Positions 7,864-16,776 of a stretch of 34,309 nt of DNA are shown here, one piece after another; the first letter of the stretch is position 1; every line of letters starts with the position of its first letter. The notes beneath the pieces were generated by a model. That model worked only from the letters and a program-made list of their open reading frames with translations. It was not told where the DNA came from and did not search any database. The translations under genes were made by a program, and so were the position numbers. Source of the stretch: Betaproteobacteria bacterium (lineage in GTDB: Bacteria; Pseudomonadota; Gammaproteobacteria; Burkholderiales; SG8-41); contig JAOTVX010000038.1 in NCBI GenBank assembly GCA_029863175.1, positions 1 to 34,309 on the forward strand, written 5' to 3'.

Positions 7864-8433
7864 TCAGTGCACGCTGGACTCCGCCGGCCGCGACGTCGGA
7901 AAGAACTGCAGGTTGATGCTCAACTCGGCGCACGTGGCCCGTTCTCCGAGCTTCACGGGCTCCGCTAGCGCGGCCTGTACTTTCTGCTTCACCCGCTCTG
8001 CATTTTCCGGTAACACCAGGTCTTCGAGGATCACCGCGAACTTCTCGTGATCGACGCGGGCAACGGTGTCGGTTTTTCGCACGCAGTCCGTCAGGCGCAT
8101 GGCGACCTGCTTGAGCGTCTCTTCGGCATCTTGCTTGCTCAACGCACCGGCGGCCACGCTCTTCGCGAGCGGCAGGTAGACGGACATCACCGCGAAGATC
8201 TTCTTGTTCCGGCCGGCCCTTGCCCGGGCCATGGCGAAGCGCACGCCGTAGGCACCGCCGCTCAGCAGGCCGGTGAGCGGATCGTAGATCGCAGAAGCGG
8301 GCGGCTCCGGGTGGCGGCTGTCGTCATTGCGCAGCTTGCGCAGCTCCTTCGTCAGCCAGCGAATGTCGGCCTGGGCCTGCGACGGATAGGTGGGTATACG
8401 GTCCTCGATTTCCGCGAGCTCGATCTCTATCAC
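7864..8433 (-). CDS. degenerate GGDEF-domain protein
   Basis: This 189-aa protein contains a GGDEF fold from about residue 48: YDPLTGLLSGGAYG is the entry motif, and RKTDTVARVDHEKFAVIL is the signature region. The catalytic GGDEF sequence itself reads DHEKF (residues 128-132), so cyclase activity is unlikely. It may bind nucleotide or serve as a structural or regulatory domain. The first 45 residues are charged and probably helical. No transmembrane or PAS domain is present. The start is GTG at 8433, preceded by AAGGGGAAAAA. Confidence 0.8.
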   Translation of the reverse strand: MIEIELAEIEDRIPTYPSQAQADIRWLTKELRKLRNDDSRHPEPPASAIYDPLTGLLSGGAYGVRFAMARARAGRNKKIFAVMSVYLPLAKSVAAGALSKQDAEETLKQVAMRLTDCVRKTDTVARVDHEKFAVILEDLVLPENAERVKQKVQAALAEPVKLGERATCAELSINLQFFPTSRPAESSVH

Positions 8434-8456
8434 TTTTTTCCCCTTCGGTGAGGAAG

Positions 8457-8595
8457 AAATGGTGATGAATGATGGTGATGATTACTAGTGATCCTAAAGG
8501 GTGATGGAAACTGCGAGCCGGCTAATGCGGCTTACCCATCACCAGTTCTCATCACCACTTTCCATCACCAGTTCTCATCACTCTTTTCGGCCCGG
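8457..8595. repeat. GGTGATGA / TCATCACC inverted repeat element, copy 2
   Basis: ATGGTGATGA units at about 8459 and 8472 and a GGTGATGG unit at about 8500 face four TCATCACC/CCATCACC units between 8536 and 8582. The centre differs from copy 1. The element fills the gap between the two minus-strand genes. Confidence 0.75.
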
Positions 8596-8898
8596 TCAGG
8601 CGCCTTCGGCTGCCCCGGGATTCCACTGGCCCCTGCGCATGCGCGTAATCGTTATGCTTTTGAACACGCCGTTCTGCGTGAACGGGTCGCCATCCGAAAA
8701 GGCCTTCGCCTCGGCTCGGCTGTTTACATGGACGACAAACAGGCTGCCAATCGCTTCCTTGCCGTCGTCGGTCTGTGTCGCACCCGCGAGCACGAGTATG
8801 CCTTTCTGGCTTTGCAGGTAATCGCGGTGGGGCTGCAGAACCTTCTCACGGATCGCTGCGGTGTTCGGTTGGTCTGTGCACGAAACGGCCCAAAGCAT
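8596..8898 (-). CDS. YciI family protein
   Basis: This 100-aa dimeric alpha-beta barrel protein matches YciI: LQPHRDYLQSQKGILVLAG holds the conserved His-Arg pair, and DGDPFTQNGVFKSITI the Asp-Pro-Phe motif. The fold is ferredoxin-like and the biochemical role is usually unknown; some relatives act as small dehydrochlorinase or degradation-associated enzymes. A GGGGAGA site precedes the ATG at 8898. It stands alone, divergent from the threonine aldolase gene. Confidence 0.88.
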   Translation of the reverse strand: MLWAVSCTDQPNTAAIREKVLQPHRDYLQSQKGILVLAGATQTDDGKEAIGSLFVVHVNSRAEAKAFSDGDPFTQNGVFKSITITRMRRGQWNPGAAEGA

Positions 8899-9007
8899 TG
8901 TGAGTCTCCCCTTGGTGGTTGTTCTTCAGGTGCTGGACACTGCGCATCGTAGCCCAAGAAGCGGCGCCTGACGAACTCTGCTAGGCTTGGAGCAGGAGAT
9001 TCCCGCC

Positions 9008-10075
9008 GTGAGCAGCGACCCGAGGACAACAGCCAGCCAACACGAGATCGTCGATCTGCGCTCGGACACCCTGACCCAGCCGACCGCGGAGATGCGCGCG
9101 GCGATGATGGCGGCCGAAGTTGGAGACGATGTCTACGGGGAAGACCCGACGGCCCGGGCGCTCGAGGAGGAAACTGCGGCGACGCTGGGCAAGGAGTCGG
9201 CCGTCTTCACGCCCTCCGGCACCATGGCCAACCAGATCGCGATCCTGTTGCACACGCGGCCGGGCGACTCCGTTATTTGCGAGGAGGGCGCGCACGTCTA
9301 CCTCTACGAAGCGGGCGGAGGCGCTGCCCTGGCCGGGGTGCAGTTCGACCTCGTGCCCCTCCCCGAGCGCATGTCCGATCCCGCCGTCGAGGCGCGCTGC
9401 CGCAGAGAGGAGCTCCACGCTGCGACGACGACCTTGCTGTGCGTCGAGAACACTCACAACCGTGCTGCCGGACGGGTGCTCACCGCGCGCGAGATGACCC
9501 GTATCGCGGCCAAGGCACATGCCTTGGGGCTGCGCGCCCACTGCGACGGGGCACGCCTCTGGAACGCCGCGGTCGCGGCGGGCGAGGCGGAGCGCGATCT
9601 CGTCGCGGGTTTCGACACCGTTGCGGTGTGTTTCTCGAAGGGGCTCGGCGCCCCGGTCGGCTCGGCGGTCGCCGGCACGGCTGAGGCGATGGCTCGCGCC
9701 CGCAAGCTGCGCAAGCGGCTGGGCGGCGGGATGCGCCAAGCCGGCGTGCTCGCCGCGGCGGCGCTCTTCGGCCTGCGCGCGCGGTCGCGCCTCGCGGAGG
9801 ATCATCGCCGCGCCGCGATGCTCGCGCGCGGCTTACGGGGCCTCTCTGCGCCGGGACGCGCAATCGACGTGCAGATCTCCGACCTGCCCACCAACATGGT
9901 GTACTGGCGGCTGCAGGACGTCGATGGCGATGCGCTGGTGTTGGCGTTCGCTCGGCGCGGCGTGCGCTTGCTGCACGTCGGCGGCGGCTGGCTGCGGGCC
10001 GTTACGCACCTCGGGATCACCGACGCCGGCATCGCGCGTGCACTCGACTGCGCGCACGATGTGTGCCAAGCGTAG
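9008..10075 (+). CDS. low-specificity L-threonine aldolase family protein
   Basis: This 355-aa fold-type I PLP enzyme should cleave L-threonine or L-allo-threonine to glycine and acetaldehyde. It shows [18 protein letters not shown] at the N-terminus, [28 protein letters not shown], the PLP-facing Asp in [11 protein letters not shown], and the Schiff-base Lys in [12 protein letters not shown] (about K211). The length matches the family. I chose GTG at 9008 because AGGAG sits 9 bp upstream of it; an in-frame TTG at 8987 lacks such a site. It is a monocistronic gene between divergent and convergent neighbours. Confidence 0.93.
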   Translation: MSSDPRTTASQHEIVDLRSDTLTQPTAEMRAAMMAAEVGDDVYGEDPTARALEEETAATLGKESAVFTPSGTMANQIAILLHTRPGDSVICEEGAHVYLYEAGGGAALAGVQFDLVPLPERMSDPAVEARCRREELHAATTTLLCVENTHNRAAGRVLTAREMTRIAAKAHALGLRAHCDGARLWNAAVAAGEAERDLVAGFDTVAVCFSKGLGAPVGSAVAGTAEAMARARKLRKRLGGGMRQAGVLAAAALFGLRARSRLAEDHRRAAMLARGLRGLSAPGRAIDVQISDLPTNMVYWRLQDVDGDALVLAFARRGVRLLHVGGGWLRAVTHLGITDAGIARALDCAHDVCQA

Positions 10076-10081
10076 CGCGCG

Positions 10082-11317
10082 TTACTTGACGTAGAGGCGG
10101 CGCGGACACACCGACACGTCCCCTATCACCTCGCAGCCGCTCGTGGTGGTGCGCACCTGCTCGCTCGATCCGATGTAGCCGATGCCGGGCAGGAAAACGT
10201 GCATCGGGCAGTGGAACACCTGGCCCGACTCAATGACGAGCGGATTGCCGGGCGTGAGCGAGAGGATCCCGGCGTCCGTCCAGCGTTCGTTGGCCATGTA
10301 CCCGGTGCGGTGCTGGATCTCGAAGCCTTTCGCGGTGATATAGTCGCGTGCCACCGCGTCCACGTCGTGCGCCGTGCGGCCCGGCGCCAGCACCTTTACC
10401 ATGCGGTCAAACGCTTCGTGCACCACATCTAGCGCCTCGCGCACACGTTGCGGCGGCTCGCCGATCCACGCGGTGCGGATAATGCATCCCACGTAGGTCT
10501 TCACGAAGATCCCCGGCTCCAGCCAGATCCCGTCGCCGCGGGCGACGCGCCGCTTCTTGCGCTCCGCCGGCGTCCGGATGACATGCATGTGCAGCATGTG
10601 CTCGCCGACCTGGCACACGGTGGCGCCCGTCGCGGAGTAAAAGTATTCTTCGCCCAGCCGTTTCTCGTGCCCTTGGCACAGGTGCATGACGACGTCCCAC
10701 TCGCTCCAGCCCGGCTCCAGCGCTTCTATGGTCTCGGCCAGCGCGGCGCGGTTGACGTCGTTCGCGCGGCGCACGCACGCGAGTTCCAGCTCGGAGCGGC
10801 GCATGCGGGCCCCTTCGACGCGAAAATCCACCAGGCGGGCCTTCGGCAGCAGCTCCTGCAGCCGCCTGTAGTCCTCAACCGGCGTCACCCGGAGGTTCAC
10901 GCCGATGCACTTCTCCGCGAGCCCCAGCCGCTCGAGGGTTTTGGCCGTGTAGAGCACCGGGTCGTAGGGGTTGATGGGGCCTTCATCCGGGTACTCGACC
11001 CAATGCTTCACGATGGACGAGCAGCGGTGCGTTGTGGCCTCCAGCCGGCGCACGATGCCTACGGTCTCGCCGTCCCACACGACGAGCCACTGCGGGCTCT
11101 CCGCGCTGTAGTAGTCCACCCGCGTGCCGGTCAGCCATGAAAAATCCCGCGGCATGGTCACGATCGCGGCGTCCACGCCCTTCAGAGCCATCTGGCCCCG
11201 CACGCGCCGGAGCCGATCTGCGTACTCCTCGGGCGAAAACGGCAGCTCGTAGTTCACCATCGAGTACAGGGTGTCCGGCGAATGCGCCTCGCTGTTTACA
11301 AAGCTATGTGTTGTCAT
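10082..11317 (-). CDS. M24 (creatinase/aminopeptidase P fold) protein lacking usual metal ligands
   Basis: This 411-aa protein has an N-terminal creatinase-type domain (YADRLRRVRGQMALKGVDAAIV) and a C-terminal pita-bread domain. Aligned with the metallopeptidase signature, the first Asp ligand becomes E267 (GIWLEPG), the second becomes C278 (YVGCIIRT) and the first Glu becomes C370 (FHCPMHVF). H336 (IQHRTGY) and E386 (SSEQVRTT) are retained. This pattern points to a hydrolase or lyase like creatinase, which works without metal, rather than a dinuclear peptidase. GAGGTGAA precedes the ATG at 11317. Its 3' end is 6 bp from that of the convergent threonine aldolase gene. The substrate is unknown. 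Confidence 0.85.
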   Translation of the reverse strand: MTTHSFVNSEAHSPDTLYSMVNYELPFSPEEYADRLRRVRGQMALKGVDAAIVTMPRDFSWLTGTRVDYYSAESPQWLVVWDGETVGIVRRLEATTHRCSSIVKHWVEYPDEGPINPYDPVLYTAKTLERLGLAEKCIGVNLRVTPVEDYRRLQELLPKARLVDFRVEGARMRRSELELACVRRANDVNRAALAETIEALEPGWSEWDVVMHLCQGHEKRLGEEYFYSATGATVCQVGEHMLHMHVIRTPAERKKRRVARGDGIWLEPGIFVKTYVGCIIRTAWIGEPPQRVREALDVVHEAFDRMVKVLAPGRTAHDVDAVARDYITAKGFEIQHRTGYMANERWTDAGILSLTPGNPLVIESGQVFHCPMHVFLPGIGYIGSSEQVRTTTSGCEVIGDVSVCPRRLYVK

Positions 11318-11610
11318 CGCATCTTCACCTCGTCAAATCCGCGCTGCTCACAGGCCCTTGCGAAACTGGTTAAGCCATCCGGCCGTCTTTAGACGGCTTC
11401 TTGCTTCTTCTAGCAGCAAGTCGGGCCTCTCCACTCCAGTCCAAAATCGCGATTGTCCGGCACGGCACCGTCTTGCATACTAGCTCAAAAGCCGGCGTGC
11501 CATGATCCACCCGCTTCGAGCATGCGTGACGCGCAGAGAGGTTGTTTCTGCTTCCAACAAGCACCTAATCCCTTGTTTTGACCTCCGATCGGAGCACCTG
11601 GAGCAACATC

Positions 11611-12000
11611 ATGGAAAAGAAATTCTATCCGGGGGACTGGCAGCAGCAGCGCGCGTTCTCGTCGGCCGTGATGACGAAGGGCGGGCGCATCATCTGGGTG
11701 GCCGGTCACGGTGGCACGCACGGCACCGACCAGGCCCTTGATGGCGACTTCGACGGCCAGTCGCGCCAGGCTTTCAGAAATCTGGCCGCGACGCTCGCGC
11801 AGGCAGACGGTAAGCTTTCCGACATTGTCACGATGACGGTCTTCATCATCGACGCGCGATACGGCGACCGCTTCATCGAGATCCGCAAGGAGTTCTTCCC
11901 GGACGCAAAGTATCCGGCAAGCGCGCTCATTACCGTCGCCGGCTTGGCGCGGCCCAACATGATGGTCGAGATCCAGTGCGTGGCCGTCGTTCCGGAGTGA
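11611..12000 (+). CDS. RidA family (YjgF/UK114) protein
   Basis: This 129-aa protein fits the trimeric RidA family, whose best-known role is hydrolysis of reactive enamine/imine intermediates. It shows GGRIIWVAGHGGT, QSRQAFRNLAATLAQADGKLSDIV and PASALITVAGLARPNMMVEIQCVAV. In E. coli RidA an Arg in VARLP binds the substrate carboxylate. Here the segment reads VAGLARP, so the Arg is shifted, as in non-archetypal subfamilies, and the substrate may differ. The ATG at 11611 follows GGAG by 7 bp. A longer frame from 11578 is less likely. Confidence 0.92.
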   Translation: MEKKFYPGDWQQQRAFSSAVMTKGGRIIWVAGHGGTHGTDQALDGDFDGQSRQAFRNLAATLAQADGKLSDIVTMTVFIIDARYGDRFIEIRKEFFPDAKYPASALITVAGLARPNMMVEIQCVAVVPE

Positions 12001-12226
12001 AATACATCGTGACGGGTGATGGGTGATGGGTGATGGGTGATGCTACGTTAGATTCGATCTACTCGATTCACGATTTACGATTTACGATTTACGATCATTG
12101 ATCTGCGTTTATCTGCGTTTATCTGCGGCTAATTCTGGGTTCTGCATGGGACGCGATTTACGTTTCACGTTTCACGCCTCCAGGATTATGACGTAATCTA
12201 ACCTTGGCCACTCACAGGAGTTTGTC
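12001..12226. repeat. intergenic heptamer arrays and dispersed 44-bp repeat
   Basis: Five heptamers of GTGACGG/GTGATGG type run from 12009 to 12043. Four TTCACGA/TTTACGA heptamers run from 12067 to 12094. A 10-bp-period ATCTGCGTTT block (12101-12130) leads into a segment that recurs in inverted orientation at 23220-23264. TTTCACG units follow near 12160. Confidence 0.85.
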
Positions 12227-12616
12227 ATGTCGATAGCCGCCTCTGCATTCGATCTTAGCAACGGCGCCGTGGTGTTACGCCTGATCTGCGCGTTGTTCTT
12301 CTTTCCACATATCTATTTCAAGGTCGTCGGCAATCCGCCGCCGGCCCTCGGTTTCTTCGTCAAGGCCGGGTTCAAGCCACCGGTGTTCTACATGCGCCTT
12401 GCCATAGTGGTCGAGACGGTGGCCGCGCTGGGTCTGTTGTTCGCCATTTACACCCCGTGGGCGGCGCTGCTCGCCGCGGCCAGCCTCGCGGTCGCCGCCG
12501 TCGCCGTGTGCTTCTTCAACGGCTCGGTCAAGTGGCTGTGGAACCTTGGCGGCATGGAATTCTGCGTGTTCTGGGCCATCGCGTGTGTCGCCGTCGCCAT
12601 GCTGTATTGGAACTAA
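12227..12616 (+). CDS. DoxX-like small membrane protein
   Basis: This 129-aa integral membrane protein has four predicted hydrophobic segments (about residues 14-32, 55-75, 77-97 and 107-127). The short charged loop FKVVGNPPPALGFFVKAGFKPP is the pattern of DoxX/DoxD-like proteins, often linked to quinone or oxidative-stress functions without a firm role. AGGAG precedes the ATG at 12227. The next gene starts 63 bp downstream and may be co-transcribed. Confidence 0.8.
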   Translation: MSIAASAFDLSNGAVVLRLICALFFFPHIYFKVVGNPPPALGFFVKAGFKPPVFYMRLAIVVETVAALGLLFAIYTPWAALLAAASLAVAAVAVCFFNGSVKWLWNLGGMEFCVFWAIACVAVAMLYWN

Positions 12617-12679
12617 GCCGCGGCAACATTGACCACACCTGAACCGGGCCGGGCTCGAGCGCGGCGCGAAAGAAATGAA

Positions 12680-13288
12680 ATGACCGATGAGAGGACGGAG
12701 CAGCTGCGGATACGCCAGCTCGTCGAGAGCTGGGCTGTCTGGCGCGACGCCGGCCATTGGGACCGCTTCCGCTCGGTGTGGCATCCGGACGGAGTAATGA
12801 TGGCCACCTGGTGCCAGGCCCCGTTCGAGGAATTCATCACGGCCTCCATCGACGGCTGGGACCGGGGCGTGAGGATCCTCCATTTCCTGGGCGGCTCTTC
12901 GATCGACGTTGCCGGCAACCGTGCCGTCGCGCAAACCAAGATGACCATCTCGCAACGCGCCAACGTCGAGGACGTGCTCTGCGACGTCGTGTGCACGGGG
13001 CGTTTCTACGATTTCTTCGAGAAGCGCAGTGGCGCGTGGGGCATGGTGCTGCGCCAGCCGATCTACGAGAAGGACCGCATCGACCCGATCGATCCGGGCG
13101 CGGAGCTCAAGCTCGACGCCGCGTTACTGGCTCAGTTCCCCGAGGGTTATCGCCACCTCGCCTACCTGCAGTCGCGGATCGGCTACCCGGTCAAGCGCGA
13201 CATGCCCGGCCTCAGCGGGCCCGAAGTGGAACGGCTCTACGCCCGCGGCGCCGACTGGCTCTCCGGCAAGCCCCTCGCCCGCGAGTAG
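12680..13288 (+). CDS. NTF2-like/SnoaL-type fold protein
   Basis: This 202-aa protein begins with TEQLRIRQLVESWAVWRDAGHWDRFRSVWHPDGVMM, the helical start of SnoaL_4-type NTF2-like domains. HFLGGSSIDVAGNRAVAQTKMTI and a beta-rich FYDFFEKRSGAWGMVLR follow. Relatives include small dehydratases, isomerases and the beta subunits of ring-hydroxylating enzymes; this one looks stand-alone. The chosen ATG at 12680 has only a weak GAAAGAA site; a TTG at 12629 is an alternative. It may share a transcript with the DoxX-like gene. Confidence 0.8.
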   Translation: MTDERTEQLRIRQLVESWAVWRDAGHWDRFRSVWHPDGVMMATWCQAPFEEFITASIDGWDRGVRILHFLGGSSIDVAGNRAVAQTKMTISQRANVEDVLCDVVCTGRFYDFFEKRSGAWGMVLRQPIYEKDRIDPIDPGAELKLDAALLAQFPEGYRHLAYLQSRIGYPVKRDMPGLSGPEVERLYARGADWLSGKPLARE

Positions 13289-13327
13289 CTTGAATTGAGC
13301 CGCCGATGAATGCCGACGATACAGGAG

Positions 13328-13450
13328 AAGTGATGAATAATGGTGATGGAAAATGGTGACGCGAAATGGTGATGAAGAATGCACGCAATGCCGTACATCA
13401 CCACGAATCATCACCATCTTTCATCACCAGTACCCATCACCATTTTCTTG
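13328..13450. repeat. GGTGATGA / TCATCACC inverted repeat element, copy 3
   Basis: GTGATGA, GGTGATGG, GGTGACG and GGTGATGA units face CATCACC units, with a centre containing GCCGTACATCACC. The same unit order and centre recur at 33664-33770, so these two are clearly related copies. ATGGTGATGA and TCATCACCAT can form a 10-bp stem. It separates convergent genes, followed by a GGTCACG-type stretch to 13475. Confidence 0.85.
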
Positions 13451-13481
13451 TGACCGGTCACGGGACACCGGTCACGCTTTA

Positions 13482-14405
13482 TCAGGCTTCCGTAGGAAGA
13501 AAGCCCTCGATCGAAAGATACCGCTCCCCGGTATCGTAGTTGAACCCGAGCACGACCGTGCCTTCAGGAATCTCAGGCAGCTTCTGCGCAATTGCGGCAA
13601 GCGTCGCACCCGACGAGATACCCACCAGCACCCCCTCCTCGCGCGCAGCGCGGCGCGCCATTTCCTTGGCGGCTTCGGCGTCGACCTGGATCACCCCATC
13701 GAGGAGTTGCGTGTGGAGGTTCTTTGGTATGAAACCGGCGCCGATGCCCTGGATCGGGTGCGGCGAGGGCTTGCCACCCGAGATCACAGGCGACGCAGCA
13801 GGTTCCACCGCGTAGACCTTGAGCTTGGGCCAGGCCTTCTTGAGCACTTGCGCGCAGCCGGTAATATGGCCCCCGGTGCCGACGCCGGTGATGAGCACGT
13901 CCGCGCCTTTCGGGAAGTCATTCAAGATCTCCTTGGCCGTCGCGTCCCGGTGCACTGCAATGTTCGCCTCGTTCTCGAACTGTTGCGGCATCCACGCGCC
14001 GGGGGTCTCCTCGAGGATCTGCTGCGCCCGCTCGATCGCTCCGGGCATGCCCTTCTCGCGCGGCGTCAGCACGAGTTTGGCACCGTACGCGAGCAACAAC
14101 CGCCGGCGCTCGATCGACATGCTGTCGGGCATGGTCAGGATGAGCGGATAGCCTTTCACGGCCGCGACCATCGCCAACCCGATCCCGGTGTTGCCCGAGG
14201 TCGGCTCGACGATCGTGGCCCCGGGCTTCAACCTGCCGCTGCGCTCGGCGTCCTCGACCATTGACAGGCCGATGCGGTCCTTGATTGAGCCGCCCGGATT
14301 GGCGCGCTCGGACTTGATCCACACCTGGTGCTTGGCGCCGAACAGGCGGTTTACACGGATGTGCGGCGTGTTGCCGATCGTGGCGAGAATATTGTCAGCT
14401 TTCAT
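13482..14405 (-). CDS. cysK: cysteine synthase (O-acetylserine sulfhydrylase)
   Basis: This 307-aa fold-type II PLP enzyme makes L-cysteine from O-acetyl-L-serine and sulfide. The Schiff-base Lys is in [14 protein letters not shown] (about K42). The substrate loop is [14 protein letters not shown], the phosphate-binding loop [11 protein letters not shown], and the PLP N1 contact lies in [11 protein letters not shown]. The length is standard for CysK/CysM. ATG at 14405 follows AAGGA. CysK versus CysM cannot be separated with certainty, but the TSGNTG and GTGGHITG forms favour CysK. Confidence 0.93.
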   Translation of the reverse strand: MKADNILATIGNTPHIRVNRLFGAKHQVWIKSERANPGGSIKDRIGLSMVEDAERSGRLKPGATIVEPTSGNTGIGLAMVAAVKGYPLILTMPDSMSIERRRLLLAYGAKLVLTPREKGMPGAIERAQQILEETPGAWMPQQFENEANIAVHRDATAKEILNDFPKGADVLITGVGTGGHITGCAQVLKKAWPKLKVYAVEPAASPVISGGKPSPHPIQGIGAGFIPKNLHTQLLDGVIQVDAEAAKEMARRAAREEGVLVGISSGATLAAIAQKLPEIPEGTVVLGFNYDTGERYLSIEGFLPTEA

Positions 14406-14653
14406 GGGTATCCTTGTGATTGTTGGTATCGTTCAAGAATGCGTGATGGCGAACGCATCCCATCTCCGTCATTTTCTATCGGCAACGGGACGCTTGTCGA
14501 GCGCACCGATTCATCACTCATCACTCGTCACCGCCTCAGCCGCCGTCAGTCGTTACGCTCTTCAACCCCGTCACTCGTCAGTCATGCCCCCTTTTTTTCT
14601 CCAGTCACTAGCCACAGGGTTTCAAGTCGTCAGTCATCAGCCATAATACGTCC

Positions 14654-15220
14654 GTGGTCTATCGTGTCCTCTTTGCGGGTGCTCTGCTCGCGCTTCTCAT
14701 CAGCCCCGTACCTGCGGCTGAGCCACTGCCGCTTGCCGAGCTCGCCAAGCCGGGGCGCGTGCTAATGCTGCGCCATGCGCTCGCGCCGGGCATTGGGGAC
14801 CCGGAAGACTTCATGCTTCGCGACTGCTCGACGCAGCGCAACCTCGATGCGACCGGCCGCACCCAGGCGGTGAAGCTGGGCCAGCGCCTCGCCGGTGCCG
14901 GCGTCTCGCGCGCGTGGGTCTATTCCAGCCAGTGGTGCCGTTGCCTCGATACCGCGCGGCTGCTCGATCTCGGACCGGTCAAGGAGCTACCCGCACTCAA
15001 CTCGTTCTTCGACCGGCCGCAGGATCGCGCAGCGAGCATCGCCGCGCTGCGCGCGTTTCTCGCGAAGCTTCCTGCCGACGGACTGCCGGTGGTGCTGGTG
15101 ACGCACCAGGTCACGATCAAGGCCATCACCGGGGAGTTCGCCCTCTCAGGCGGCGGCACGATCCTTCAGCTCGACGGCTCCGCGACGCCGCGCGTCCTCG
15201 GCGAAATCCAGGCGAACTGA
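14654..15220 (+). CDS. exported histidine phosphatase superfamily protein
   Basis: This 188-aa protein has a signal peptide (VLFAGALLALLISPVPAAE) followed by a branch-1 histidine phosphatase domain. RVLMLRHALAPG holds the catalytic RH pair, SSQWCRCLDTARLL the phosphate-pocket Arg, and VLVTHQVTIKAITG the second His. It is probably periplasmic. Similar small exported proteins are annotated as phosphohistidine phosphatase-like with unknown substrate. The start is GTG at 14654 and no clear ribosome site is visible. The NHL-repeat gene follows after 28 bp, so the two are probably one unit. Confidence 0.87.
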   Translation: MVYRVLFAGALLALLISPVPAAEPLPLAELAKPGRVLMLRHALAPGIGDPEDFMLRDCSTQRNLDATGRTQAVKLGQRLAGAGVSRAWVYSSQWCRCLDTARLLDLGPVKELPALNSFFDRPQDRAASIAALRAFLAKLPADGLPVVLVTHQVTIKAITGEFALSGGGTILQLDGSATPRVLGEIQAN

Positions 15221-15248
15221 AATCCGCCCCGTACAGGAGTTCACGCCC

Positions 15249-16118
15249 ATGCGTGCCATCGTTCTCGCCGTTCTCGTCTTCTTCGCGCCGCTCGCCATGG
15301 CGCAATCGTCGCTGAAGGTCTCGCAACTCGCCGAATTCGCGGACGGTCTCGCGCAGCCGCACGACGCGGCATTCTCGCCCGACGGAAAGCTCATCTATCT
15401 CACCGACATGGCGAACAGCCGCATGGTCGTGCTGGACGCGATGACGCTCCGGCTGGTCGGCAAATTTGGGGCAAACGATCTGTCGCGCCCGCACGACGCC
15501 GAGTTCGACCGGGCCGGGCGTCTGCTGGTGGCCGACACCGGCAATGGCCGCGTCGCGATCTATGAGGTCAAGGGTGCCGAGGCAAAGCTGGTCGGCGAGC
15601 TCAAAGGGCTTTCGAACCCCGAGGGTGTCGCGGTCGCCCCGGACGGCCGGGTCTTCGTCACCAATACGGGCGGCGGCTCGGTGAGCCTGTTCCGCGATGG
15701 CCGGCACGAGCGCACCGTCGGGCGCTATGGCGACGGTGAGAGCGAGTTCGCGAGCCCGCATGACATCGAGGCGGCGGCCGACGGCAGCATCTACGTCGTC
15801 GACTCGGGCAATCACCGCGTGCAGGTTTTCAGCGCGGACATGAAACACCGCGCCAGCTTTGGCGCCGCCCTCAAGCTCAACGAGCCGAAGTATCTCCACT
15901 TCGACGGTGAGCATGTCTGGCTCGCCGACGAATACAACCACCGGATCCTGCTCCTCGACCGCCGCCATCGCCTCCTCGGCGTGCTTGGCACCGGCCAGCG
16001 CGGCCGGGGACCCAACGCGTTCTACAAGCCCGAGGCCGTGCTTGCCCGCGCGCCGCACGTCTGGGTCATCGACACTTACAACGACCGGATCGTCCTGCTC
16101 CGTGTCGAAAAGCCGTAG
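15249..16118 (+). CDS. exported NHL-repeat beta-propeller protein
   Basis: This 289-aa protein has a short signal peptide ending in AMAQ (about residue 19). At least five NHL/propeller blades follow, with repeats such as LSRPHDAEFDRAGRLLVADTGNGRV, LSNPEGVAVAPDGRVFVTNTG and FASPHDIEAAADGSIYVVDSGNHRVQVF (read as separate blades). Such proteins are periplasmic binding or scaffold domains, and some are peptidyl-glycine lyase-like. AGGAG lies 9 bp upstream of the ATG. It is probably co-transcribed with the histidine phosphatase. Confidence 0.87.
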   Translation: MRAIVLAVLVFFAPLAMAQSSLKVSQLAEFADGLAQPHDAAFSPDGKLIYLTDMANSRMVVLDAMTLRLVGKFGANDLSRPHDAEFDRAGRLLVADTGNGRVAIYEVKGAEAKLVGELKGLSNPEGVAVAPDGRVFVTNTGGGSVSLFRDGRHERTVGRYGDGESEFASPHDIEAAADGSIYVVDSGNHRVQVFSADMKHRASFGAALKLNEPKYLHFDGEHVWLADEYNHRILLLDRRHRLLGVLGTGQRGRGPNAFYKPEAVLARAPHVWVIDTYNDRIVLLRVEKP

Positions 16119-16253
16119 TGGGAACCGCGGAGACGCAGAGAGAAACCAGCTACGATTTACGACTCACGGCTCACTTGGCCAGTCACTATGATCTTCTGGT
16201 CTCACAGGGTTTCTTGAGACCGGTTCTAGTCACTGCAATAGCAGTTCCGCGCC

Positions 16254-16562
16254 TTACATCCCGAGCATCCGCCCGATCTCGGCGATGTAGCGGCTCGCCC
16301 GCAGGCCCTCGGCGACTGCCGAGTCCACGACGTTTTCGAAACCTTCGTGGATCGCGTGCAAGCCGTCTCGCACCCAATGGTGCCTGCGCACCGGGGAGCT
16401 CAGCACATTCTTGAGCGTCTCGACTTCGTCTCGCAGCACCTGGACATCGCGCGTGCCGCCCTGCACTTGTTTCAGATCCCGCTCCAGGGCCTCGAGCAGT
16501 GTTTCCACCTCGTGCAGGTCGATCTCGGGCGGGTTTTCCACCCTGCGTTCTTGGTCCGCCAC
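16254..16562 (-). CDS. small coiled-coil protein, function unknown
   Basis: This 102-aa protein has a predicted coiled coil at about residues 15-52 (DLHEVETLLEALERDLKQVQ, then VLRDEVETLKNVL) and an amphipathic helical C-terminal half. There is no signal peptide or membrane segment. Translation from GTG at 16562 is supported by AGGAG 8 bp upstream. I do not recognise the family. A near-identical 18-20 bp inverted repeat (about 16207-16225 and 16606-16625) flanks the gene. Confidence 0.7.
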   Translation of the reverse strand: MADQERRVENPPEIDLHEVETLLEALERDLKQVQGGTRDVQVLRDEVETLKNVLSSPVRRHHWVRDGLHAIHEGFENVVDSAVAEGLRASRYIAEIGRMLGM

Positions 16563-16659
16563 CGGGAACTCTCCTGAAAATGGACCGTATTATTTTGTCA
16601 CCAAAACCCGTCTCAAGAAACCGGTTTGCAGCCCTCCATCCCCCATATACGGCGGTTTT

Positions 16660-16776
16660 CTATGAATCGGGGGGACGTTCCCCGTCGGGCGGGTCTTTCG
16701 GGATCAGGCAGTCGAACATCAGATAGGCGAAGACACCGATGACGGCGATGCTGAGCAGTGCAATCGTGACGCTCAT
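16660..16776 (-). CDS. 38-aa single-pass membrane protein
   Basis: Residues 3-22 form one hydrophobic helix (VTIALLSIAVIGVFAYLMF), followed by a polar proline-rich tail (PKDPPDGERPPDS). The ATG at 16776 gives a compact membrane micro-protein; an ATG at 16884 would add 36 mostly polar residues with no family signal. The ribosome site is weak. It could be a small accessory subunit of a membrane complex, but nothing nearby identifies a partner. Confidence 0.5.
   Translation of the reverse strand: MSVTIALLSIAVIGVFAYLMFDCLIPKDPPDGERPPDS

Noticed and set aside
8981..9805. A 274-codon minus-strand frame opposite the threonine aldolase
   Set aside because: It is antisense to a complete PLP enzyme and has no supporting motif or ribosome site.
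15126..16058. A 310-codon minus-strand frame opposite the NHL-repeat gene
   Set aside because: The plus strand has a signal peptide, propeller repeats and an AGGAG site; the antisense frame is a shadow.
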